In this document: in pieces, positions 52,719 through 62,799 of the stretch
Layout of the letters: every line of letters begins with the position of its first letter
Numbering within the stretch: the first letter of the stretch is position 1
Assembly: GCF_048128805.1 (NCBI RefSeq)
Contig: NC_135999.1
Location: 17,790,190-17,854,189, forward strand
Origin: Centroberyx gerrardi
Taxonomy: Eukaryota; Chordata; Actinopteri; Beryciformes; Berycidae
DNA: 64,000 bases
Direction of reading: 5' to 3'
Program-made: the position numbers and the translations under genes
Notes under the pieces: model-generated
Told to the model about the DNA's origin: nothing
What the model saw: the letters and a program-made list of their open reading frames with translations, nothing else
Databases searched by the model: none

Positions 52719-52984
52719 GGGCCCTTTTCACGTTCTGTTTCTCAATGCTTCTGCATTGAGAAACCGGTGCATTACAACTTCCTGTTGCCAGCTATGGCCT
52801 TCACTAAATCGCTCCACAACCTGCCCAAAATGTTTAATTTGTTACATTATGTATCTAGTGCTAGTAACCATTACAATTTTGTTGTTTTTGTTGGATTGGT
52901 TTGTCAATAAGTCGCAAAAAGAAAAATGCCACAGGAAGTTGTAATGCACCGGTTTAGCTGTTACCATGACGATGTGAAAAGAGC
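52719..52984. mobile_element. Foldback MITE-like element containing a perfect hairpin
   Basis: The ends GGCCCTTTTCACGT and GATGTGAAAAGAGCC are imperfect inverted repeats. Inside, AAACCGGTGCATTACAACTT pairs with its complement at 52935-52956. The left arm carries an additional perfect hairpin at 52737-52764. There is no transposase. Confidence 0.65.
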
Positions 52985-53700
52985 CTATGCACTTAAGACT
53001 TCCACTAGTACTGCTCCTACTACTACTCCTTCTACTCCGCCTAACCACTGCCTCTACTCCTGCTCCTCCTCCTTCCACTCCCACTGTTACTAATATTCCA
53101 TCTTCTCCTACAACAACTCCTCATTTTTCTCTTCTTTCTACTACTCCAACTCAATAAAAAACGTGAAATGTATAATTTGGAAATAATAGCTTCATTGTAT
53201 TTGTGACAGACTGGCCTGTTCACACTGAGTGACCACATCCCTGTTTAAACTAGTACAAATGTGGCTTTTCCATTAAGGTTATTTGTGTCAAAGAGGTGGA
53301 GCAGGCATGCCAAAAAAGTCCACTTGAAAATTGCAATTTCTTTGAATAAAAAATAACATTTGATGATGTTATGAAAACATGAGTTAACAAATTAGCTACA
53401 TAGTGTTTCCTGTAGATTTGTTTTTGTAGTCATGGGAGGTTGGGCTAATTTTGCTCCTGAAATGCAAGAAACTGTAAACTCTGGTCTGTCCTTCAGTTGG
53501 AGGGTTGTTGCTGGAGTGTTTGTGCTTCCCCCACATTTGCTTTCGTATTGTTTAAATCCACAGCTACTCCAAGTATTTTGAAACATTGCATGTGCTGCCT
53601 CTGACTGCTAAAAAGTTGTAGAATGCAATATCCATTAGATTCTACGTGCTTTCCAAATGTATTTTAGTGAGGCTTTTATTGTGAATTTTAAAAAAGTGAA

Positions 53701-54420
53701 CCGGAAGTTCCTACACGAGTGCAACTTGGCTAACAGCTACGGCTAGTTAGGTGTATCAGCTCAGCTCCCAACGCTTGTTAGGTAACTCGTTAGTTGGTGA
53801 TCAGCGCACACACGTTTTGTTTGATCATATTGAGTAGACAAATGAGAAAGCAGTAGACATATTGCCACTTCATTCAAGTGAATTTATATCGAGCGAATTC
53901 TTTTTACCTAAGGGGAAATCCATGCTGAGGTTGGTCAAAAATCTATTGTCTCTTGTTAAACGTTAGCTAGCTAACTTAGCTAATGTTACTTAGTCGGCGG
54001 CGAATTTTGCAGCATCGTTAGCGTAGTGATGTTATCCTGATTTTCACTTCGGACTCAGCGGTAAATCTCTGTCGGAGCTCTGATTTTTGCCAGCAGGAGC
54101 GTAGAAGGCTAAGAAAGTTAATTACTAAGATCAGCTAAGTGAGCTAGTTAACGCCATGTTAGCAGCTAATGCCGTTTTCTCAAAGGCAGTGGTCAGTCAC
54201 TGCTGGTCAACGACGCCGCGTCATGAATGAGACATCTCATTGAGAGGTCATGCAGTGGTTTATTGCAGTGCGCACTTGATTGCTTCTGGTGTAACGTGGA
54301 TTATTATGATGCGATGAATGCCAACAGGTTAGGCAAGTAGCTACATTTAACCACGACTAATTGGGATTTTAATGGATGGTGCAAATATGAGTCCTAGCTA
54401 GCTAACGCTACATAGCTAGG
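53701..54420 (+). promoter_or_regulatory. Probable promoter region of ZnF gene C
   Basis: An ETS-type CCGGAAGT lies at 53701-53708, followed by clusters of TTAGCTAGCTAACTTAGC and CTAGCTAACGCTA palindromes up to 54420. No TATA box is evident. It is assigned to gene C because that is the next plus-strand gene; the 5' UTR exon structure is unresolved. Confidence 0.4.
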
Positions 54421-54600
54421 CTACACAGTGCAGATGCCCGATGAGAGGTTTCCCGGAGGGCTTGCCATAAACATCCAAGCCACTGGAAAAAAATATTTGG
54501 ACACATTTTACGTTATGTTAGTATAAAAATGTAGTTACATAAACAGTAACGCAACCCCCGGGGAGTCATTCGTTATGTAACAACATTTTAAGGACAACTA

Positions 54601-54797
54601 GTTCTTAAGGGCAGGGAGACTGTCCTTCAGCTGGAAGGCCCAGGTTCAAGCCCCCGACACAGCGAAGCATCCGCCCTGCTGAAGTGTCCTTGAGCAGGCA
54701 CTGGATGCCTACCAGCATGGAGGCGCTGTTCTGCAGCTGACCCGGCACTAACCTCCCTGTGAAAAGAGAATTTCCCATGTGGGTCAATAAAGTATCA
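54601..54797. repeat. Interspersed repeat fragment (SINE/LINE-tail type)
   Basis: The fragment has the body CAGGTTCAAGCCCCCGACAC, the segment AGTGTCCTTGAGCAGGCACT and the end GTGGGTCAATAAAGTATCAC, all typical of common teleost retroposon tails. A second fragment lies at about 55600-55700 (GTCTTACTCAAGGACACGTC). Confidence 0.6.
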
Positions 54798-56289
54798 CAG
54801 AAGAACCATGGTTTGAACTAATGTTATGAAGATGTAAAGTCTAAACCTGCTAGAGAATGGATTGAAAAAGATCGAAATCAATCAGTGTGTGTCTAGGGGT
54901 GGGGGGCTGGTGCATAGCTGATAAGACCACTAATAAAGCACATCTGGGTAAAAGCAAGCAAAATTCAAAATATAGTGATGCATATTGTGTGTTGTGAAAA
55001 TATCAGAAAATATTATGGTATGATATTTTTCCCATATCACCCCCCCCCCCCCCCCCCCCAGTACACAGCAAATTTGGTTTTAAATAGCCTAATCCTGATA
55101 AGATGAAATCCCAGTTATGAATATAATAGCTGAATATGCTGATATTCAGGAAATGGGAATCTAAAATTCTTAAACTTTTTTGCTGTTGGTTTTTGTAAAC
55201 AGTGCAATCTTGGTGTCCACTGACAATTTTAAAATATTATAGGCCTATATAACACAATATAATATAATATAATGTAATATATTCATGCACATAGGGATAT
55301 TTGTGATTGGGATATGAGGATGCATATAACCAATGTATCTGGAATAAGACCATGATAGGCATACTGTATAAGCCATTATCCATAACACTGTGTGCATGTA
55401 AACATAGTGACACCTAAAGCTGGTGCTTGTTGATGTAGTAACTTGGGACAGCTGTCCTGCAGAGTGATTGGAAACACATCTAGAAGTCCTGTAATAATAG
55501 GAATGTGATACTTCACTGGTCCCCATAGAGAAATTCTCTTTACGCTTGCTACCCTTCCACAGGGAGGGCAGAGCGCTGGGTCAGCTACAAAACGGCACCC
55601 ATGGAGCTGGTTGGGATTCAGTGTCTTACTCAAGGACACGTCAGCAGGGAGTATGCTTGCTGACATGGGGGGCGTGAACCCAGGTCCAGGAATTGAAGGC
55701 CTCTCTCCTACTTACTATGCCACCTTGCTAACACATTTGCAAGGCAAAGACACAAGAAGAAGTCATTCAGTGGCCTTATGCAGTGAAAAGAAAAAGTATT
55801 TTGCATGCCATTGTGTAACTGGCATTTTTCCAATTTTCCTTTAGGAGGTCAAAAAAAAAACCATTTAGTTGGGACTTTTAGAGTCGTAAGCACAGGGCGT
55901 TTGGGTTTGAGACCAGAAGACTCAGCCTACATGGAAGTGGTTGTCCCTTCTAATACTTTAACACCTCGCCATAGCTAATATTTCTTAACTGATAAAAGCA
56001 AGATTGGACAACCCCTTTAACTTGTTCGTCAACATTTGAATTAAAATCAGAGTTGGATTAGTATTAGTGAACGGGCAGCAGAATGCACAAATTTTCCAAA
56101 GAGTTGTCCCAAGATGGCACCAGCCGTGGTTGTTCAGAGATTTCTGGTGCAACTGCAAAGCCTCTGTGCACATTTTTTGCCCAAGATATTCAGGCCCACG
56201 CTGTGACTTTTTATTTAAATTTCCACTCACTGCCACTTGAGTATTCACCTCTATCGTTATGCACTACAAGGTTATTCATCAATTGAAAG
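54798..56289. other. Upstream region of gene C coding start
   Basis: This holds a C20 run, a repeat fragment near 55.6 kb and presumably 5' UTR sequence. An in-frame TGA lies two codons before the gene C ATG, so the coding start is well bounded. Confidence 0.45.
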
Positions 56290-59200
56290 ATGGGCTCTGA
56301 AAACCCAGTGGACTTCAGCCCAGCTGTGATCCTGGCCGAGGAAGATCAGCAAGAAATAGGAGGCCTGATCAACTCTGATGGAGAAGAGGTGGATTTCTCA
56401 GATATCAGTAAGTAAATGAAGTGTAGCAGCACAGTGTAATAATATCTGTGTTTTTTGGAGGGGTGGGAATAAGTATTGAAAATGCCAGCTGTAGAATTCT
56501 TGCACATGTGACAAGAAAAGATTTTGAGTGAGATGAAGGAGTTAGAGCCATTTAGGGAGAACAGGCTGGCTATGAATGTGATAGTGGGCAAATAAACAGA
56601 GTAATTATGTAATTGACACTGACTTCAGCATCAAACGGCTTGTGTTGCATCAATGATGACCTTGCTGCATGTTAAAACTCAGTTGCAGCAGCCTGTATCT
56701 AATATTTTTAATATCAAGATCAAACCATTTTCTCAACATTCAGATAATACAATACCACGTGTGTGAAATGGAACTTAATTCCAAATCTTAGAAATATGAA
56801 TTAAATACAATAGGAAACCATGACTATATATGCTGCTGGAACACATTATTACTGATCAGAGTCAATTAATTTATTAACATAAACTTAACACACATTAGCA
56901 TGAAGAACAAAGATGAATAAATCAGTGATTGTATGGAGATACTTAACCTAACAAAGAAACAGCATTATAGGCCATTAGATTAACATGATTTAAGAAATAT
57001 ACATCACACAAACAGAATTCACCTTAATATGGCCTTACTCAAATAATTAACAACCCACCAGTTAAAGAAAGTATACAAACAACTAATGAAACAGTACTAA
57101 TTTAATACTAATGGCACATTACAAACATCACATTCTTCCCGCTTTATCCAATAAAGGTAGTCAAGTAGTTGGCTTGACAAACTTACTTAGTCATGGACGC
57201 ATACTGACAAACAAGAACACTGAGGGAGAGATGTGACCGGAAGTGCTGAACTGATCATTCTCCCCTGCTCGCTCACAAAAATGGCCGCCATGTAGAGAGA
57301 GACAAACTGTACTCAAGGAGGGTTGATTGAGGACTTAAAGGGGCAGAGTATGTTGTGCGACAAGGGAATTCTGTACATTATTATTATTATTACTCTGTAT
57401 TCAGTACAATAACTCAGGCATACATTGGTAACTTTTTCATTTGACACATAGTCCTGTTTATTCACTATTTGGATACAAAGAATGGTGCTGATTGGCCCAG
57501 AGGGGTCACTCACAGAATTTGAATGGATTGAACGGTCTTTCCACTTTTTTCTAGGGTATTTTGGCTAGTACACCATAAAATGCCGTCTATGGTTAGTTGC
57601 TATGACAACGGAAGTTTAGCCATAAAGGCCAAGTGTGTCACGCTGGCTGCCACACAGCGTGGGTTAGCTTTGTAATGTTACAAGACTAACATTAAATGAA
57701 TAAAATGTGATGACTTACCAACAGTAATATAGAGCGATTAACCCAATTGGTCCAAAAATCCTTGAGTAGCTCCGCGCTGACAGCAAAGCGACGGAGATAG
57801 CGCAAGATGCCAGTGTTCCACTGCTTGGTCCTTACTGCAAAACCTCTCAGGAGCATTGATTTGAATGGGAATGACCGTTCTATCCATTCAAGTTCTGTGG
57901 GGTCACTATAATATGCCCTTGAAGTCTCGTCATACAGATGTGAAACTACACCAGGGGCCTCGTGTAAATGTTGAGTAGGCACAAAAAGGTTGCGTATGGC
58001 AGTTTTCACGCACACATCGGGATGTATAAAAATAAATTTGACGTGAGAATGTGTGTGCCATCCCGCAAACTTTAGACCATGCGTACGCACATTCTTCTGG
58101 TTTTGTCAGTTGGCAAAACCCTCTATACCACCACGTTGGTATGTGTGAGGTGAGGCGCACAGAGATTCATCTCTCCTGGGAAGAAAACGCAGTGTCAGGT
58201 GGGCAAATGCACTCAGAATAAGTCTTGGGACAACTGTGTGATGTCCAAACAATTTGTGTGTAGTACCTGCTCACACAAACCACCGAAGCTGTGCGCTGAC
58301 TGCGGGACTGAGCAGTAAGAGAAGAAAGGCAACCCGTGCGTAAAGGTAACAAAACAGTGTAAACAAAAAAACGTGGAAAATCACATTGTCCATATTTGGA
58401 GCGGGCAGAGCGGGGAACACTGAACACGGCACATATTGATTTTTATCTTTGAATCAGTTAATTTGTGCAATTTTACCTTTATTTACAAAGACACTGCATG
58501 CGTAAAAGCACACTGGAAATATTTGGAGTGGGGAGAAGTGAACACGGCACACATTCGGCATAGTTTTTTGACAAGAAAGTGACAAGAGGGGCGTATTTAT
58601 AGTCATTTGCATAGTTAATTCTGGGAAGAGACAAGGCGGGGTGAGAGGCTTGTGCATGTGTGGTCAATTTCACATTGATTGGGATGTACAAAGGAAAGGT
58701 GCGCACGACCTGGCGTACACGCGGTTTTATACATCTGAAAATTTCAGTGCGTACGTACTTTTCAAGTTACTTCATCTTTCAGTATGAAATCTACACAGAC
58801 GCTTATACATGAGGCCCCAGGTGATTTCACTGATTAGTTCCCTCTCTCTGGTTGAAGGTATGTTAATTACTGAAAAAAGCTGGTGTAAAGATTGGTGATT
58901 GGATTGTAAACCTGCAGTCTCTCTTCCCTCCATGACACATGGTATTGATAATTATGAAAACTTAAAGTGTTTCTATAGACATCAGTAACTAGAAACAGAA
59001 ACTTAGTACTACAATTAAATACCAAGTAAACAACACTCAGGCTAGGTAGAAACTTAATCATATCGTATGCACACCCACACATAAATGAGAATTGAAGATC
59101 AAGACTGAAATCGTAGCACTAAGATGAAACTGACTGACAGGTGTGGAAGGCATGGTCAGAGATTAATTATTTTGAAAATGTTTCTTCAACTTTTTTTCCA

Positions 59201-62200
59201 AAAGATAATGCTGTTGTTCTCATTTTGTTATTCACATAGGAGAGAGTGGTAGCCCTACTATTGGAGATGAGGAGACTCCATCAAAGACATTTGATCAGAG
59301 TGAGAATGAAAAACCGCAGTCAACTCACAGCTGCTCAGTGTGCGGAAAAGATTTCCCCTATGCCTCTAAACTTCAGCGCCACCTACGAACCCACTCAGGC
59401 GAGAGGCCCTTCCCCTGCTCTATGTGTGAGAAGAGATTTCCGGAGAAGGGACTGCTCATGATTCATGAAAGGGTTCATACTGGGGAAAAGCCATTCCCTT
59501 GCACTTTCTGTGAGAAAAGATTTGCTAGCCAGGGGGAGCTGAGACTACACCGGCGGACACACACTGGCGAGAGGCCATATCACTGCTCCATTTGTTTAAA
59601 GAGCTTCTCTCGCCACTGGCACCTGAAAACACACCTAGAGGCAATGCACTCTGAAGTCGTTGCCGGCTTTTCGAGGAAGAAGTTTCCTTGTTCTGAGTGC
59701 GAGAAGAGCTGCAACTCAGCAGCAGAGCTGAGAGATCATCAGAGAACTCATACTGGAGAGAGGCCCTACCAGTGCTCATTCTGTGACAAAAGGTTTGCCT
59801 TGTCAGGTACACTGGTAAGACACGAGCGTCTCCATACTGGCATTACGCCCTACCGCTGCTCTGACTGCGGGAAGACGTTTGCGCAGCAGTGGACCCTAAC
59901 GACACACATGCGGACTCACACGGGAGAAAAACCATACAGCTGCACACAGTGCGACAAGTCTTTCATTGCCCCAGGAGAGCTGCGGAGGCACACCAGGATC
60001 CACACTGGGGAAAAGCCGTACACCTGCGCTGACTGCGGGAGGCACTTCTCTTTGGCAGGAACTCTGAGAAACCACAAACGGTCATGTACTCACACCAAGA
60101 ATGGATCTGCCACAAGCCTCATCTCAGGCTCAATTCAAGCTACAGCTGGGGAATCATCCCAGCAGGACCTGGCCAACAACATCAGCTCTGAGGTACTGCA
60201 AATTAGGGCTGCACGATATTGGAAAAAACTGACATTGCAATATTTTTTTTTCTGCGATATATATTGCGATATGAAAAAATACAGGAATTTTCACCAAATT
60301 ACTTGAATAGCTCTATCAAGCCTTGCCCCTTGGTGGCCTTGTGGGTAACCTGTGCGGGTGACGTAGTAGGAAGTGAGTGTGTTTTTGTTTTTAGCCGCAG
60401 CCAGAGTGAGTTGCAGGATGCAACTGAGTGAGTGAAGTTACCATAGTTAGCGGGAAAAGAGCTTAGAGCGTCACCGGGAGGCCGTCCATTATGTTCGCTG
60501 CTGTACTGAAATAAAGTGCCAGTTCTCCACTGCAGAGTTGGTCCGGACTCTTAGTAAAAAGCTTGTTACCAGCTACGAGCCAGGCTAAGCTAAAATAGGC
60601 TAGCACAACACCAGAGGCTTCCCAACTATGGTTCGGGGCCGCAAAAGCTGGAAAGGTAACATACGCTACTCTTATAACAAACCCTTAAATCGGAGTAAAT
60701 TATGTTATATCAGACAGACTTCTCTTGTAGATTAGACTTGTAGAAAAGTCTAAACTTTTTTGTATCAAGCAGCAAAAAAGTTGTAGCATGACGTGTTTGA
60801 GTTAATTTGCCTCACTTGACATCGCACGTCCTGCGATGTGACTATTGCGCATGCGCACATCGCAATGACGATGCTGAAACGATATATCGTGCAGCCCTAC
60901 TGCAAATACAAGTCAATCTCAGTAGAATGTGTGTTTCTCAGTTTCAGTTTACTTTTTTTGGTAAATTGTTTCAGTTGATGTATTTCTTCTGCAACTAAAC
61001 ATTTTTAAACAATGCTTTCAAACCTCATAACACCACAGTCACGTCCAGATGGGAACACTCAGCTGAGTTGTATCCATTTGTTCTGGTTAAAGTGGTAGAA
61101 CTGAGCTCTTGATTTCTAATTCCAATTTGTTTAAATAGGTTTCTGCCAGTCAGGATACGCCAAGTGAAGTTGAGGCCCATACCTCAGAGGGACCTAACTG
61201 CGACAAAGCATCCCAGTGCGAAACTGACTTGAGAGAATCAGAATACAGACTAGAGGATGGCGGTTCCAGTCCACATATGAATGTCATCGTGAAAGAAGAG
61301 GAGGAAGAAGAACCTTTGTGTAGTACATAAACATGAGATTACTAGATTTCTCTGTTATATACTGAAGGGAGGATGAATGCTTCTCTTCAAATTGGAATGA
61401 TGATTTTGTCTTTCCTGAACTATTTCATGTGTTTTTTTCCCTGTAACAGCAGAAAGTCTGGAGCAAGTCTCTGGTAGTGAGGATTGTTCCATGTCAGAGG
61501 GAGTTGAACAACACCAGGAGAGCAACACAGAAATTCGAATTACAGTTAAGGAGGAGGAAGAGGAAGTTGTCAACAGTAAGCTGAGGAAAAATCCATTACA
61601 GGAGTGCAAATGTTGATTGTAAATTAAAAAAGATAATCAAGATAATGCTCATAATAATCAAATACCCCGCAGTTACTGTGAAATGTTGTCTGAGCTGAGA
61701 CCCAGTTCCATTGAGGAACTAGAAGTGGTTTCCAGAACTGACATGTTTGCGGTATCAATTCCCATTATCGATTGTTGCCCCATCTTCTTTGATAAAATTT
61801 GATCAATTCCCAACCTTAGTCTCTACTGGTGCTGGCAATATTTACTTGCCTAAGAACAGAATTTTCAACGGAAACAGAATTTTCTTTGATGTTTTTAACA
61901 CCTTTAAATCATTTTTTTTTTTTTTTTTGCATGTTGCTTGATGACATGTTTCCACTCAGTCCTATTTCTGTTTCCATAGTCTCAGGTGAGGATCCTGATC
62001 ATGTTGCTGACACTGAAGAAGAGAGTCCTCCAACATCGCCACTGCAGCAGCAGCTGAACAACAATTTGACAAACAGCTCCTACTGCTGCAGGCTCTGTGG
62101 AAGAGACTGTCACAAGCTATCTGCACTGCAAATACACATGAGAATTCACTCGGGAGAGAAACCTTATCAGTGCACTCTTTGTGGGAAGCAGTTCACCCAG

Positions 62201-62680
62201 AAAGGTCAGCTGAAAGGTCACCAGAAAGTGCACACAGGAGAGAAACCGTTTTCCTGCCCAGACTGTGGGAAGAGCTTCGCCCACTCAGGAGCTATGAACA
62301 GGCACCGCCTCACACATACAGGGGAGAGGCCCTACCACTGCTCCGTGTGCGAGAGGAGCTTCAACCAGTCCTGTCGCTTGAGGGAACATGAGAAAATTCA
62401 CTTTGGGGAGAAGTTTGACTGTACTGAATGCGAGAAGAGTTTCACGCGAGCGTCAAGCCTCAGGAACCATTTTAGGCTACACACAGGAAAGTGGCCTTAC
62501 AGCTGTGACATATGTGGGCGGGGCTTCAACCGCTCTAAAAGCCTGCGGCTCCACAAACGGAATCATGAGCAGGCTCAGACTGGGGACGAGTCTGCATTTA
62601 GTGTGAAGAATGAAGATGATTCCTCGCAGAGTGACGATACCTCTCCAATTGATTTGTGTATGACAGAGCATAATGACTGA
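56290..62680 (+). CDS. C2H2 zinc-finger gene C (15 fingers, 692 aa)
   Basis: Five exons join in phase: 56290-56407, 59240-60192, 61139-61319, 61450-61575, 61980-62680. Exon 1 starts MGSENPVDF and ends in the acidic motif [15 protein letters not shown]. Exon 2 has nine fingers, with linkers close to TGEKP. Its fifth finger has Cys for the usual Phe, its fourth has a longer His spacing, and its ninth ends HKRSC, so it may be CCHC. Exons 3 and 4 are acidic linkers ending in IVKEEEEEE and TVKEEEEE. Exon 5 has six fingers and an acidic Ser-rich tail. Exon 3 could also terminate at TAA 61328-61330 if the GTAGTA donor is skipped. A nuclear DNA-binding role is likely from the family; target unknown. 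The 2.8-kb first intron holds several transposon-like elements. Confidence 0.82.
57230..57300 (+). promoter_or_regulatory. Possible internal promoter with ETS and YY1-like sites
   Basis: ACCGGAAGTG (57236-57245, ETS type) and AAAATGGCCGCCAT (57277-57291, YY1 type) occur within 60 bp. This is a common composition of TATA-less vertebrate promoters. It lies inside gene C intron 1. Confidence 0.35.
57511..57899. mobile_element. hAT-like MITE with perfect 8-bp target duplication
   Basis: Terminal inverted repeats of about 30 bp (CACAGAATTTGAATGGATTG and the complement of CACAGAACTTGAATGGATAG) bound 389 bp. They are flanked on both sides by GGGTCACT (57503-57510 and 57900-57907). No transposase. 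Confidence 0.85.
57952..58820. mobile_element. MITE with GGGGCCTC inverted ends
   Basis: The left end CAGGGGCCTCGTGTAA and the right end TTATACATGAGGCCCCAG are imperfect inverted repeats about 870 bp apart. Subterminal motifs such as CGTACGCAC/GTGCGTACG also occur in both orientations. End type resembles abundant fish MITEs of the GGGGCCTCATTTAT kind. It starts about 50 bp after the previous element. Confidence 0.7.
60204..60899. mobile_element. hAT-like element inserted beside a gene C splice donor
   Basis: The ends TAGGGCTGCACGATAT and ATATCGTGCAGCCCTA are perfect inverted repeats. They are flanked by CTGCAAAT at 60196-60203 and 60900-60907, an 8-bp target duplication. It is 696 bp long without a long transposase frame, so non-autonomous. 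The insertion point is 11 bases after the last base of gene C exon 2. Confidence 0.9.
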
Positions 62681-62799
62681 TTATGTATTCATATAAACCA
62701 TAGAGCTAGGAGTAGTAGTATAAAAATGCTTCTCTTCAAATTGGAATGATGATTTTGTCTTTCCTGAACTATTTCATGTGGTTTTTTTTTCCGTAACAG

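Larger units (their letters stand above)
51591..53700. other. Spacer between ZnF genes B and C, gene B side
   Basis: No supported exon. It holds a G16 run, the foldback element at 52719-52984 and a stretch of CT-rich triplets at 52.99-53.15 kb (TACTACTCCTTCTACTCC). Confidence 0.5.

Noticed and set aside
57692-58090. 132-codon minus-strand open frame
   Set aside because: It spans two adjacent transposon-like elements and resembles no protein family I know.
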